Shown: positions 1 through 10,989, numbered from the stretch's first letter. The stretch is DNA of 64,000 nucleotides from Ottelia alismoides (GCA_037367405.1 JAZKJV010006946.1:248001-312000); one strand, 5' to 3'. Notes: generated from the sequence alone by a model not told the origin. Numbers and translations: made by a program.

Positions 1-607
1 GTTAATTGGTGGTTCCTTGGGGCAGCTTTGGCGAAGTATGGTTTCCCAGATCTCTGGACCTCTTGAATGAAACATCGTGTCACCACGACCTCGATGACCT
101 TCCTAGTGAATGGGAAGCCTGATGGGGGGTTCCTAACCACGATCTAGGTTAAGCTGGGTTGTTTGCTAGTCTCATTACTTTTCGTGCTTGCAACGGATGT
201 TCTTGCAATTACGGTGAGATAAGCGGTGTAGAGAGGCGACACGTCCGGTACAGTAATGGTAATATTTACATCCCAGTGTTACAATATGCATGACACCATC
301 TTTTTAATAAAGGGAGGAATTAGGATGTTCAGATATCAGAGGTATAAGCATGGTGCTTTACAATTTTGGAGAGCTATCAGGGCTTGTTATTAACATATCC
401 AAATCCATATCCATGCCATTTGATTTTTCTGATGAAGAAGCCTCAGATTGTGTGGTTATTACCTCAACCCCAAGAGGTAGTCTTCCTCTAAGCTAATTAG
501 GGTTGCTACTTAGCAGTGGAAGATAGCATCAATCTGCTTGGCTACTAGTGGTTGAAAGGTTGAAGCAGAAGTTGGCGAGATGGAAACCTTCCTGTCCGTT
601 TAGAGGA
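1..607 (+). pseudogene. L1-type LINE reverse transcriptase, decayed 5' part
   Basis: Translated fragments follow the usual order of a plant L1 ORF2. Around 30-190 is a block of the type KYGFPDLW, then FLVNGKP, then the remains of the GLRQGCPLSP motif. Near 285 a two-base loss breaks what looks like the YADDT catalytic block. Around 370-410 is SGLVINISKS, and around 545-605 LKQKLARWKPSC. Several stops and frameshifts separate the pieces, so it is not functional. The reading frame resumes on the far side of copia C1 at 5317 with GRLVLLKAVL, so this is one LINE split by C1. The 5' part lies outside the window. Assignment to L1 rests on motif order; the exact family is unknown. Confidence 0.75.
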
Positions 608-754
608 TGTTGGGAAAAAACGAACAACTTGTTTATTCCATAAGCCCTAGGCTCTCTTATATAGGAGAGTAGCCTATGGGTAAATTACATAAAGCATACA
701 ACTAAAAAATAAAACTAACGAAGAGGTACAGGCACTACTCTATATGCGTCAACA
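608..754 (-). repeat. C1 3' LTR
   Basis: The repeat starts TGTTGGG and ends TCAACA on the plus strand, giving TGTTG/CAACA terminal inverted repeats. A TATATAAG-type TATA box lies at about 656-663 on the minus strand inside the palindrome CTCTC-TTATATA-GGAGAG. An AATAAA signal lies at about 632-637 (minus). Length is 147 bp, complete at both ends. Confidence 0.92.
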
Positions 755-763
755 CTCCCCCTC
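755..763 (-). other. C1 polypurine tract
   Basis: On the minus strand this reads GAGGGGGAG and directly precedes the 3' LTR start TGTTGACG. It overlaps the stop codon of the RT-RNase H reading frame (762-764). It is the expected plus-strand priming site. Confidence 0.85.
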
Positions 764-2327
764 AAGATGGAGCATAGATATCAATCATGCTCAGCTTGAA
801 CGCACACTTCTGGAATGGGCCTCGAAGTAATGCCTTGGTAAATATATCAGCAGTTTGATTCTCTGAGGTGACATGAGATGTAGCAATGAACCCCTTCTGA
901 ATCATGTCACGTATGTAGTGACAGTCAACCTCAATATGCTTGGTCCTCTCATGGAATGCTGGGTTGTTTACAATGAACAAGGCTGCCTGATTATCACATT
1001 CCAACTTCATAGGAAGCGGTATATCAAGACATAGATCTGTAAGTAGAGCTTTCACCCACATCATTTCTGTGCTAGCCTGGGCCATAGCCTTGTATTCAGA
1101 TTCAGCACTGGATCTAGCTACCACTGTATGTTTCTTGCTCCTCCACGAGACTAGAGCATCTCCAACATAGACTGCAAATCCTGAGGTGGACTTCCTGTCC
1201 TTGGGGCATCCTGCATAGTCTGCATCAGCACACGCTGTGATAGAGATCTCCTTTCCCTTCTTAAATAGCAAGCCTGCACCTGGAGATGATTTTAGATATC
1301 TCAGAATCATGTGTATCGCATCCATATGGACCTGGCGTGGTTGCTCCATGAACTGGCTCACACGACTCACTGCAAATGATATATCAGGTCTAGTGATCGT
1401 GACATACAGTAGTTTGCCTACCAGTTCTCTGTACCTTCTCCTGTCCACCTCCTCTGTGACATCATCATAGAGCTTCATGCTGGGATCCATTGGTGTCATA
1501 GCAGGTCGACACCCAAGCATACTTGTTTCACTCAATAGATCTCTAACATATTTCCTCTGCGACATTACTAATCCATATGGATTTCTAGCAAATTCCAGCC
1601 CCAGAAAATATCTAAGGACTCCCAGGTCCTTGGTGACAAATTCGGTTCCCAGTTTTTCTTTCGCCTGCTTTATGCCCTGCTCATCATCTCCTGTAATCAA
1701 GATGTCATCAACATAAACCATGATTACAATGATACCTCTAGCAGTCTTCTGTACAAACAAGGAATGATCAGCATTGGAGCGTTTGTATCCTTGTTTCTCG
1801 AAGAGATCTGAGAGCTTCTGAAACCATGCTCTGGGGCTCTGCTTAAGGCCATAGATAGCCTTATGTAACCTGCATACCTTGGAACACTCCCCCTCAACAA
1901 CAAAACCAGGTGGTTGTTGCATATAAACTTCTTCCTGCAAATCTCCATATAGGAATGCATTCTTCACGTCCAGCTGATGGAGCGGCCAGTCTTTAGCAAC
2001 TGCAACGGACAACAAGATCCGTAGAGTGGAATGACATGCCACAGGCGAGAATGTGTCAAGGTAATCCACCCCGTATGTCTGTGTAAAGCCACGTGCAACA
2101 AGACGCGCCTTGTACCTATCAATAGAGCCATCTGCATTGTGTTTCACTGTAAACACCCACTTGCAGCTCACCGGGTTCACATCTGGAGGTATAGGAACCA
2201 AACTCCAAGTTCCTCTGGACTGAAGTGCCGCCATTTCTTCCTCCATTGCTAGCCGCCATCTACCGTTGCTGCTTGTCTCCTGAGGCTGAAAAATACATAA
2301 CATATTCAAAAAATGTAACATATGCAC
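762..2327 (-). CDS. C1 reverse transcriptase-RNase H
   Basis: This is the C-terminal half of a copia polyprotein, open for 521 codons. It shows the RT start (CKWVFTVKHNADG, then YKARLVARGFTQ), the LDVKNAFLYGDL block, GLKQSPRAW, and the catalytic YVDDILITGDD at roughly residues 205-215. RNase H follows with ADADYAGCPKDRKSTSGF, AESEYKAMAQ, LECDNQAA and KHIEVDCHYIRD, and the tail ADIFTKALL. All key catalytic residues are present. The annotated first methionine is not a natural start: copia pol is part of one polyprotein, and this frame differs from that of the upstream integrase block with which it overlaps (2260-2327). It would be translated only after a frameshift, so the element is probably not autonomous. 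Confidence 0.93.
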   Translation of the reverse strand: MHMLHFLNMLCIFQPQETSSNGRWRLAMEEEMAALQSRGTWSLVPIPPDVNPVSCKWVFTVKHNADGSIDRYKARLVARGFTQTYGVDYLDTFSPVACHSTLRILLSVAVAKDWPLHQLDVKNAFLYGDLQEEVYMQQPPGFVVEGECSKVCRLHKAIYGLKQSPRAWFQKLSDLFEKQGYKRSNADHSLFVQKTARGIIVIMVYVDDILITGDDEQGIKQAKEKLGTEFVTKDLGVLRYFLGLEFARNPYGLVMSQRKYVRDLLSETSMLGCRPAMTPMDPSMKLYDDVTEEVDRRRYRELVGKLLYVTITRPDISFAVSRVSQFMEQPRQVHMDAIHMILRYLKSSPGAGLLFKKGKEISITACADADYAGCPKDRKSTSGFAVYVGDALVSWRSKKHTVVARSSAESEYKAMAQASTEMMWVKALLTDLCLDIPLPMKLECDNQAALFIVNNPAFHERTKHIEVDCHYIRDMIQKGFIATSHVTSENQTADIFTKALLRGPFQKCAFKLSMIDIYAPS

Positions 2328-3261
2328 TGATCATATTCCGCCGACGCAGAGGATCAAAGCACTTGTACCCCTTTTGAGTTCTGGAGTACCCAACGAAAAC
2401 ACACTTGACAGCCCTAGGAGAGAACTTGTCAGTACCAGGCGACAACTGATGGACAAATGCAACCGACCCAAACACACGAGGAGTAAGAGTGAACAGATCT
2501 TTGCCAGGATGAATGAGGGAAAACAGAATCTGTTCATTCAAGACAGAAGAAGGCATACGATTGATTAGGTAACATGCAGTGAGAACTGCATCACCCCAGT
2601 AGGAGTAAGGAACATGACTCTGTATAAGGAGTGATCTTGTGACATCAAGAAGGTGACGGTGTTTCCTTTCAGCAATTCCGTTCTGTTGAGATGTATGAGC
2701 ACAAGATGTTTGGTGAACAATCCCTTTGGAGGAGTAATAATTGGCAAGAATATTAGTGCACAACTTTAAAGCATTATCACTTCTCACAAACTTCACAGAT
2801 GTGGAGAAAACATTTTGTATTTCATTCAGAAAATGGATAATGATATTTCCTGCTTCAGATTTATTTTTCATCAGAAACACCCATGACACTCTAGAAAAAT
2901 CATCCACAAATACTATATAAAATCTGTGTCCCTGTTGATCAGGTACACGACTCGGACCCCAGACATCAATATGAAATAACTCGAACTTGAAGGTACTACT
3001 CCGACCTGGACGACTGGGAAAGGACGACCTGTGATGCTTTCCCAACTGACACGCCTCACAATGAATAGGTGTGTGAGGAAGACCATAAGGTAAAACTTGA
3101 CGCAACTTCTGAAGCGGTAAATGACCAAAGCGCAGATGCCACAATAAAGTAGATGCTTGTCCAGAAGAAGAGGATGAGGTTCCAGCAAAAGGAGTCTGAT
3201 TCAGGCGGTAGAGGCCTCCTTGCTCATAGCCACGACCAATCACGTTGCCCGTGTGGATATC
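2260..3261 (-). pseudogene. C1 GAG-pre-integrase and integrase
   Basis: This open stretch is in the same frame as gag, directly after the gag stop at 3262-3264. It carries the HHCC zinc site (LLWHLRFGHL, then HCEACQLGKH) and the catalytic core with FHIDVWGP, VDDFSRVSW and the glutamate in NGIAERKHRHLL. It ends with the FVGYSRTQKGYKCF block and VTFFEYVMYF, then stops at 2260. The first in-frame start-like codon (GTG, 3243) has no special meaning; a single TAG separates it from gag, probably a point mutation of a glutamine codon. The usual long, proline- and serine-rich linker between integrase and RT is almost absent. Confidence 0.9.
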
Positions 3262-4545
3262 CTAAAAAATCAAAGAAGATGGATCAAAAATTGCCCGACA
3301 ATGTAGATCCTTCGTAATCTGACTAATTGACAACAAATTCATTGAAAAATGAGGTGCATGTAGCACATTCTTGAGCTGCATAAAAGATGTCAATCTAATC
3401 TCCCCCTGACCAGTGATAGGGGAATGTGTACCATTGGCAATTACTACTGTCCGTCCTGGAGGGATCTGAGTGTATCCTGTAAGTAGACTATGGTCGCCAC
3501 ATAGGTGATGTGTAGCGCCCGAGTCCATAATCCATGGTAATGTATCTGATCTACTACTGTTGAGTGCAAGTATACTACCTGAGGCACTGGTAGACGCAGA
3601 GGCAGAAGCAGCAGCATCAGAATGAGTCTCTGTAGGCGGTGTTGGACCAGATGGTGGAATAATACCCCTCAGACGGGCAACCAGATCGTCGAACCGTTGA
3701 TCCAAAGTAGCAGCAGATGGAGGCTCTATCTGCTCAGCAGCTCGTGCGGATGCAGGAAATCCATGCTTCGAGTAGCATGTGTCTTCATTGTGTCCAACTC
3801 GGTGACAGTAGGTACATGTTGGCCTAGTGCGGCCACCTCTTCCACGAGGTCCACGTCCACGGCCCTGTTGATGAAATCCGCGACCTCTGTTGGCTGCCAT
3901 GGCTGAAGAATTCTGACTAGGGGCTGTGGAAGGAACTGTGATCCGACTCAGTCTATGGAAAGCTTCCTCCATGGGAGGAATAGTAGAATCGGCCAAAATC
4001 TGTGATCGTGCCGCCTCATACTCAGGATCAAGTGCAGCTAGGAACACGCCCACCATAGTCGCGTTCCTATATGTCTTCTGTTGTTCTGGCGTGGCTGTCA
4101 GGGGCATGAAGCTATAGAGCTTCTCGAACATCCCTCTCAGTGATGTATAGAGAGAATGTAGAGGACGACCATTCTGCTTGATAGTGAAGATATCATGCTG
4201 GAGTTGCAGAATCTTTGTCTCATTCTTCGCCTGGGAATATGTGGCCGCCAGGATGTCCCACATATCTTTGGTTGTGGGTTGATGTAGAATGTCATTTGCT
4301 ATCTCAATTACCAGTGTACCGGATAGCCACACTTTGGCGTATGCATCATCCGCCTCCCAAGAGGCATTGGCTCCAGTCTTCTCAGCAGGCTCTGGTTCGG
4401 TAAGAATGTGCTTCATACCCGTTGACTTCATCATACTCATGAACTGCATTGCCCACAGTTCATAGTTTGTACCGTCAATCTTGACAATAGGCGCTGGACC
4501 ACGAAAGGCGCCAATAGATGGGATATCCGCCTTGCTTTCTGACAT
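3262..4545 (-). CDS. C1 Gag with zinc knuckle and protease
   Basis: The 427-residue frame starts at ATG 4545. The N-terminal part (KIDGTNYELWAMQF) is the copia Gag domain (UBN2/DUF4219 type). An arginine-glycine-rich stretch near residues 220-240 is followed by a CCHC knuckle, CTYCHRVGHNEDTC. The aspartic protease site PWIMDSGATHHLCGD lies near residue 340. Gag forms the particle and the protease would cleave the polyprotein. The frame ends with TTT TAG, directly followed in frame by the GAG-pre-integrase region, which suggests a recent nonsense mutation rather than a true gene end. The intact frame supports a young element. Confidence 0.93.
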   Translation of the reverse strand: MSESKADIPSIGAFRGPAPIVKIDGTNYELWAMQFMSMMKSTGMKHILTEPEPAEKTGANASWEADDAYAKVWLSGTLVIEIANDILHQPTTKDMWDILAATYSQAKNETKILQLQHDIFTIKQNGRPLHSLYTSLRGMFEKLYSFMPLTATPEQQKTYRNATMVGVFLAALDPEYEAARSQILADSTIPPMEEAFHRLSRITVPSTAPSQNSSAMAANRGRGFHQQGRGRGPRGRGGRTRPTCTYCHRVGHNEDTCYSKHGFPASARAAEQIEPPSAATLDQRFDDLVARLRGIIPPSGPTPPTETHSDAAASASASTSASGSILALNSSRSDTLPWIMDSGATHHLCGDHSLLTGYTQIPPGRTVVIANGTHSPITGQGEIRLTSFMQLKNVLHAPHFSMNLLSISQITKDLHCRAIFDPSSLIF

Positions 4546-5184
4546 ACTGGAGATGGAAGACTGGAGCGACTGACAGAGGATGAGATTCGTCTACAATGAC
4601 ATGGACGGGCTTAGTTGCATGTGTAGACCTCAAGCAACTAACCCCATGTAGATGAAGATGTGTGTGTGTGCCCTAGGGCTTAGGGCTTAGCACATGTACA
4701 CGCGTGCAAGAAGCACGCACACACGCAACTGGAGATGCACAGAGATGCACACGAGAATATGCACAGGCGCAGGCGATGCACTGGAGATCAAGCAGGCGAT
4801 GCACAGGCGGCAGGAAGGCGCACTGGCACAGGCGATGCACAGGGTTAACTTGCGCACTGGCGCAGGAAGGCGCACAGGCGCTGGTAGGCGCAGTGGCGCA
4901 CGGTCGCGCAGAGGTGCAGCACCGGCAGGAGGGCGCTACAGCGTGCAGTGGTGCACGGTCGCGCAGAGGTGCAACACCGGCAGGAGGGCGCTACAGCGTG
5001 CAGGCGCTACAGCGCACAAGCGCACGCTCGCGCACAGCGCGCAGATGCGCGAGGATGTTGGTGCAGCGGCGCTGGAGCGGCAATGGCGATCTCTGGCGGC
5101 GCCGATGAGATGGAGAGAGAAGGAGAGGCCGGCGGGTGGGGTGGGGTAGGGTTAGGGTTTCGAGAACTCCGGTCTAGGACCGTC
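4546..5184 (-). repeat. C1 leader, GC-rich with 55-bp tandem repeat
   Basis: This is the untranslated leader between PBS and gag. From about 4694 to 5110 it is strikingly rich in GCGCAGG and GGCGCAC motifs. A 55-bp unit occurs twice (4891-4945 and 4946-5000) with very few differences, and shorter related units lie on both sides. The open frames through it (for example 4694-5149 plus) are by-products of the repeat composition and are not called as genes. Confidence 0.75.
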
Positions 5185-5196
5185 GCTCTGATACCA
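5185..5196 (-). other. C1 primer-binding site
   Basis: On the minus strand this is TGGTATCAGAGC, complementary to the 3' end of plant initiator tRNA-Met. It directly abuts the end of the 5' LTR. Confidence 0.93.
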
Positions 5197-5315
5197 TGTT
5201 GGGAAAAAACGAACAACTTGTTTATTCCATAAGCCCTAGGCTCTCTTATATAGGAGAGTAGCCTATGGGTAAATTACATAAAGCATACAACTAAAAAATA
5301 AAAATAACGAAGAGG
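5197..5315 (-). repeat. C1 5' LTR, outer end missing
   Basis: This matches the 3' LTR over 119 bp with one mismatch, then stops at GAGG. The outer 28 bp present in the other LTR are missing. The TATA box is kept (about 5245-5252, minus), so the promoter may still be usable. Confidence 0.9.
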
Positions 5316-6215
5316 AGGTAGACTCGTGCTCTTGAAGGCAGTTTTGGTAGCGATCCTGGTGTTTTTCATGCTTAATCGCATTATTCCTATGGAAATCTGT
5401 GAGCATCTTGAAGCTTGTATGAGAAGATTTTTGTGGTTTTCATCTGATGGCAGAGGTATGCACCTGATGAATTGGGACACAGTCGCCCTTCCTCTGGATG
5501 AGGGAGGGCTTGGGATCTGAAGGCTTAAAGACATGAACAAAGCCCTTCTCCTCAAATGGGCAACCGAAATTTGGGGAAATGGGAATGACCTTGCTTGCCA
5601 TCTAGTTCGTAAAGATCTATGACCTCCCACAGCATCCTTTCATTCCTCCAAGCGCACGCCATTCACCAACAACATTCTGGAAAGGGGTTTGGGCATTGAC
5701 TCACGATTTATGAGCATGTGTATAACATGTTATGGGAGATCGATCGTCTTATATATTTTAGATGGACAATTCAACCGGGAAGGACCTTTGAAGATGCATT
5801 TCTTTGCATGTTTGCCTTAGCTACTAACCGTGATGCATAACTGTAGAGTACATAGGTCGATAATCAGTGGTCCCCGACTTTCTCATTGGATTTTTCTAAC
5901 CAACCATCTCCAAGAATTCCTCATATTGAAGGATCTTACTTCCAGTTTTGCATGCTCGAGTACGGGGCTAGATCATTAAGTTTGGTTGGACGTATACTTT
6001 TCAATCAAAAAAACTCACGTTGCTCTAACGAGTCACGGCTTCTCGACACCCCACCCTCGAAGCCATGGAGAGGAAGTGTACTTTTATTTGGACACTTCGT
6101 TTTCCTATGAAAATAAAGGTTTTTATGTGGATTCCGGGAGAGAAAGTTGTTACCCAAGGTGTGATTGTTATTTCTCGTCTAGGAGAGGATAGTCCATGCC
6201 CCCTTTTGCAGTTTA
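5312..6215 (+). pseudogene. L1-type LINE, 3' part with zf-RVT remains
   Basis: The L1 frame resumes here: GRLVLLKAVL, RRFLWFSSDG, WDTVALPLDEGGLGI, then after one stop RLKDMNKALLLKWA. These are the standard blocks downstream of a plant L1 reverse transcriptase. At about 6080-6200 a frame reading FPMKIKVFMWI and ending CPLL matches the start of the zf-RVT domain with one cysteine lost. Stops and frameshifts are frequent. It is the continuation of 1-607. Confidence 0.72.
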
Positions 6216-6620
6216 GTTCATGTTTTATACACGGTATTTTGATAAAATTATTGTGCTAAATTTTTAATATAGTTTTATCTTTACCGTATGAATAGTGTAA
6301 CGTCGTGGTATTGAATACAACCGAAAAGTTTAAATAACATATAGATCATAACGCATTCTATTTAAAACTATCGAACTATCAAACTTTGTTATCAAACTTA
6401 ATTTCAAACTAGTTATTTTAAGATGTAAGCCTTTATAAAATTGTTATCAAACTATTATTGAACCGAACTCGAACATTCATTATACAAACGAACAAGAACA
6501 AGAACATAAGCTAACAAACATATATCGAACCGAACTCAAACTCGGGCCCTCAAACTTCCTTATCAAACCGAATTCGAACATAGGTATGTTCATTGCGGTT
6601 CGATTAGCATCTCTAATGGT
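6216..6620. repeat. AT-rich segment with CGAAC/GTTCG subterminal motifs
   Basis: No gene is seen. The stretch is rich in CGAAC, CGAACCGAACTC and TATCAAACT motifs and ends near CGGTTCGATTAGCATC. This composition resembles small non-autonomous hAT-like elements, but clear terminal inverted repeats and a target duplication were not found. Confidence 0.3.
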
Positions 6621-9600
6621 GTGGGCACGTGATACGATGGTGTGAATGTGCGGTTGAGATGGTCTCAGATCCTCTGATCGGACGATGATAGTCTCGACTT
6701 GGTACCAACGGCTCTGATGGCGCTCAGATTCGATCAACGATTGAGACGCTGGCTTGAGTCAATGGTCAGGATAACTAGTTGCTCCTAAATCGAACGGCAA
6801 TGGCGTGGGAGCATCCAACGATCAGATGAGGGGGGGAGGGCCAATTTAAAGGAGGTTGTTATCCTTTCCTCATCCTTGACTTCCAATGCTCAGGGGATGG
6901 TGGTGTCTGTCTAACAAGGGCACAGTTGTTGTGAGGACTCCGTTGAAGGCTTCGAGCTAATGGGTGTGGCGGTGAGGCTCAAGGGTCGAAGAGAAGCAAA
7001 GCCTCGCTCCAGTGGGTGTGGCTACCAGAAATACTCTCCTCGCACCTAAGACCTGCAGAGATGTGAAGGGGCTCTCGAGCTAGGAAGCTCAGAGGAAGAT
7101 GACATTGAATAGAAAGGGGTGTGGATAGCTCCAATTCAAATGATGGAGGAGGGAAGTCGAGGTCGATGAAGGGTTGAGAATAAATAGAAGAGAAGGCGGA
7201 ATGGGAGAAGTGCGGAGATAATCGGTAGGAGGTTTGAATAAAATTTAAGAAGAAGAGAATCGAGAAGGGAGTTGCAGAGGTTTAGACATAGGAAGAAAAA
7301 AAAGAAGAGAAGAAAACAGAAAGAAAGAAGAGGATACGAGATCTACGTGGGATGTTGAGTGTTGCCTAGAGGTCGTTGAAGCTCGAGGAGCTTCACGGTG
7401 TTGTTACCTCCAATCAATTGTCTAACGAGGACCAGAGAAACTTAGCAAGCTTCAAAGAAGCTCACAAGAAGGAGGAGAGCCTCCTTTGGATCTCGCCATA
7501 GGTGAAGAAGATGGGGCCCCGCTCGTCGTCGTTGTCAAAGCTGATCACACTCATTGTCACCGAGCAGGAGATGAAGATAGAGCTCTTAGTGATGCCCTCT
7601 CCTCTCGCTGCAGCGGATGAAGTTTCTTGGCAGTTGGTGCAGAGCTTTTGTACAAGGATAGGACGACATTGTGCACCCTAGAACTCGTGGGATCGAGCAG
7701 ACTAAAGAGGGGATGGCGACGTGGAGGGAAGACCATGCAGTTGGTGGTGGTTACTGGAGAGACGTAGGGTCGTAACTGACAACCGTTGAGGGACAAGCTA
7801 GATGAGTGATTGCAGAGGGAGTTGGGGAAAAAAGGGAGTTGACCTAAGGTCAAAGATATGGTTGCACAGGAGACAGGTGATTGCATAGGGAGTTGGGGAG
7901 AAGATGGAGTTGATCGAAGGTCAAATCCCTTTTTTTACATGACGGTAGTTCATTGGAGGTTAATTGTGTGCAACAGATCGTTGTTACAAAGATTGGAGTC
8001 AAAATAGGTGTTGAGAAGGATCAGTGGGCATGCCATTAGGCATTGACCAAAACAGGATTGGCTACGAATAATTGAACAAAGAGAAAACCAAAGAAAAACA
8101 TAAATAGAATAGAAAATAAATTCAAAATAAAAGATGGTCTAAATGAAAGTTGTATGTTTCAATGAGATCTACAACATTCATGAAGGACACACAACCAAAA
8201 GAGACCATATGTACAAAGTGTGATTTTTTAGGTATTTTATAGGTATGAAAACATGTTCTGTATTTTTTCCGTTGATGTTCTCTTCATAATATGTTTTTAT
8301 GAAATATATTATATTATTTACACACTAATCTTATCTTTTTGGATTTTAGTATTTAAGGAAAAATAAAAATAAAATAAAGAATGGTTTATATATAAGCTTA
8401 TGTGTTAATATATACATAGCCATTTTTAATCTTTGTCATTAGTTTGTGATTTTTTTTAGTTTTAGTTTCTTTGAAGTTAGTGAGAATATAAATTAAAGAA
8501 ACTAAATAAAAAAGAAACAAAATAAAATGATTAATATGTTTATGAAATAATAAGTTAAAAACAGTGCAATTGTGCATATTTACAATAAGGTCTAAAATCT
8601 AAATTTCGTATATGAACCTCGATTCTTTTGAATTTAGACTTGTTTTTTAAATAATTTGATATGCACTAATTTAAAAATAAGTAGAGTTTCGTATGAGACT
8701 GTACAACGAGAGAAAATGAGCTTTGAATTCTCAATCTTCTCAAATTAGGATTCGGGTTTATTTGACAAGTTAGTCGCAACAACAAAGAATTTTCCCACAA
8801 TTAAGTAGGGTCGGCTACACGGACTTTTTGCCTCCATTCAGATCGATTTTGGGTCATTCTCGGGCTTAAATCCAAAAAACTAATATCCCATCGGATAGTC
8901 TCATTCCAATACTTCGTGGGCCTTCCTCGTCCTCTCTTAATCGTCTCAACATCCCAAATCTCGCATCTTCTAACTGAAGCATCAACTGACCTCCTTTACA
9001 AATGGTCAAACCATCTTAAGCGATTTTCTTATCTTATCCTCTAAGAATCGCATCATTCCAAATCTAATCTCTTTTTTTTGTAGGACCACACATCCAGCTT
9101 AACATTTCCATTTCTTCTACTGTCATTCTCTGCACATGTCTATGGTTCACACTTCACAGGCCAACATTCTGATCCATAGAATATAGCAGGTCTCACGTCT
9201 GTTTTGTAATACTTTCCTTTGACTTTCAATGGGATATTCTTGTCACAAAGAACAGTAGAGGCTCGTCTACACTTTAGCAAACCGGCATGCATTCTATGAG
9301 TAACATATCCATCAATATACAAGTTAGTATTTTTAAAAAAATCTATTTGTTTAAATTAGTAATATGTACACAATGGAGTTGACTTCATGCCAATTGGAAT
9401 TGACATGTATTTATTAAAAATCATTGAATGTTGTATAATATATATAAGTGAATATATACATGATTTAACTCTTTATTTTTCCGATTTTTATTTGATTACA
9501 TTTTTTGGACTGCATGTTAGTAATATATAATTAGCCCAATTATATTGCAAATGTTATTTTTATTATTTAGGTACTTTATGTAGATTTTTTGTATTGCTCA

Positions 9601-9643
9601 GGAAATAAGACGAAATTTTAGTATAATGTGGATGAACCACATA
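6621..9643 (-). repeat. R-family long LTR, copy R1
   Basis: This minus-strand LTR shares ordered blocks with 44300-47172 and, inverted, with 52253-55904. One block contains ATGAGATCTACAAC-like sequence followed by TTCATGAAG (near 8160-8190, 46230-46260 and inverted at 53155-53190). Another lies near 8590-8640, 46690-46730 and inverted at 52690-52750. The LTR start lies at 15416, displaced by the RTE LINE at 9644-15396. A G-rich part (6640-7930) is the diverged central region. The lower boundary is unknown. No gene is called here; the 7557-7886 frame has no recognisable domain. Confidence 0.6.
8775..9318 (-). mobile_element. RTE-type LINE, 5'-truncated fragment
   Basis: The 3' end carries the family tail GTAGGGTCGGCTAC followed by a (TTG)-type end. 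The decayed C-terminal frame (DKNIPLKVKGK, YGSECWPV) matches the two longer RTE copies nearby. A perfect 10-bp target-site duplication ACAAGTTAGT lies at 8765-8774 and 9319-9328. Only 544 bp were inserted. Confidence 0.88.
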
Positions 9644-10045
9644 ACTCATCGTGGTCGGTCCTAAGCCCGGGTAAATTGAGGAGGGTTGCGCTTTAGGTAA
9701 CTGGCAGCCAGCGTAAGAGAGACAAATTCTAAATGGTGTTCTTTTTTAAGAACACTATTTAGGAATTTATCCAAAATCAGTTTAGATCTTTTCAACATGC
9801 ATTTAAACAAACATTTAGATTTTGTTGGGGTGTTCCCTACTAACGACGTGTTGCATCGCCCGAATGCAATGAAAAGTTGGCAAGGGCTGCTACATCATTG
9901 CCCGAATGTAGTTCAAATTTCGCAAGGGTTCTCGTATGAGGAACGCATGCGAGTAAATAAGATAGTTCCATTACATCGCCGCTTGGATGCAGTCTAAAAT
10001 TTGCAAGGATTCTTGCATAATGGGTGCATGCGAGTAAAGGAGCTG

Positions 10046-10989
10046 GTCCAAAAGAGGTTGCAAAGGAAGTTGCGAATAGGTAGTTGGAATATTGGCACGT
10101 TGACTGGCAAATCGATGGAGATACTAGATATGACGGAAAGAAGAAAGATTCAGATACTATGTCTCCAAAAGATAAAATGGGTTAGAGAGAAAGCAAGGAG
10201 AACAAGAAGACGAGCTTTAAACTTTAGTATTCAGATAATGATACAGGCAAAAATAGTGTTGGAGTAGTTGTTCATAAGGATTTGAAGGATTGTGTGGTTG
10301 AGATGCAATGATTCGGGGATCGGATTATTTTGCTAAAATTGGTGCTCGCAGACAAAATTATGAATATCATCTTAGTGTATGTCGTAAACTGGTTTAGATG
10401 AAAGGATTAAACAAACTTTTCGGGAGGATTTGGACATGATTATGCAAGGAATCCCACAAAGAGAGATGTTTTGCCTAGGTGGAGATTTAATGAACATGTA
10501 GGAAAGGATGCTTCGGGGTATGCTAGTGTTCATGGAGGCCATGGCTTTGGGGGTACAAATAAAGAGGGAAAAGACGTTCTGGATTTTGTAACGACTTGTG
10601 ATCTTTTCATAGCAAACACTCTCTTCAGGAAGAGGGGAGAGCATTTAATTACTTATAAGAGTAGCCATACTAGAACATATATAGATTACTTTGTGTTGAA
10701 GAGAAGAGATCGGTTGTGTTGCAAAGACTGCAAAGTAATCCCAGGAGAGAGTTCGACAACCCAACATCGCTTGTCAGTCATGGATGTGCAAATGGTAAAG
10801 AAAACGAGGGTCTCCAGGATCACGAGAACTAGATGGTGGAATCTTCAATTAAAGCAATCAAGCTTCAGGGAGAAGATTTTAGAAGACTTATCTTGGGATT
10901 GTAGCGGAAGTACAGAAGAGATAAGGGAGGCGGTGGCATCTTGTATCCGAAGGATAGTCAAAGAGATGTTAGGTGAGTCAAAGGGATGA
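10046..10989 (+). pseudogene. RTE LINE apurinic-type endonuclease, decayed
   Basis: The N-terminal endonuclease motif reads RIGSWNIGTLTGK (near 10070), then ILCLQKIKW. After frame changes, FNEHVGKDASGY (near 10485) and the domain end HRLSVMDV (near 10770) follow. In an active element this domain nicks target DNA. At least two frame changes and a stop separate the blocks, and the GDFN motif is altered. Confidence 0.82.

Larger units (their letters stand above)
608..5316 (-). mobile_element. Ty1/copia retrotransposon C1, nearly complete
   Basis: The element lies on the minus strand: truncated 5' LTR (5197-5315), PBS (5185-5196), leader, gag, integrase, RT, RNase H, polypurine tract (755-763), 3' LTR (608-754). 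The 119 aligned LTR bases show one visible mismatch, so the insertion is young. It interrupts an L1 LINE between LARWKPSCPFRG and GRLVLLKAVL. The flanking five bases GAGGA occur at 603-607 and 5312-5316 and are the likely target-site duplication. The LTR is very short (147 bp) for a copia element. Coding capacity is broken by one stop between gag and pol and a frame change between integrase and RT. Confidence 0.93.
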
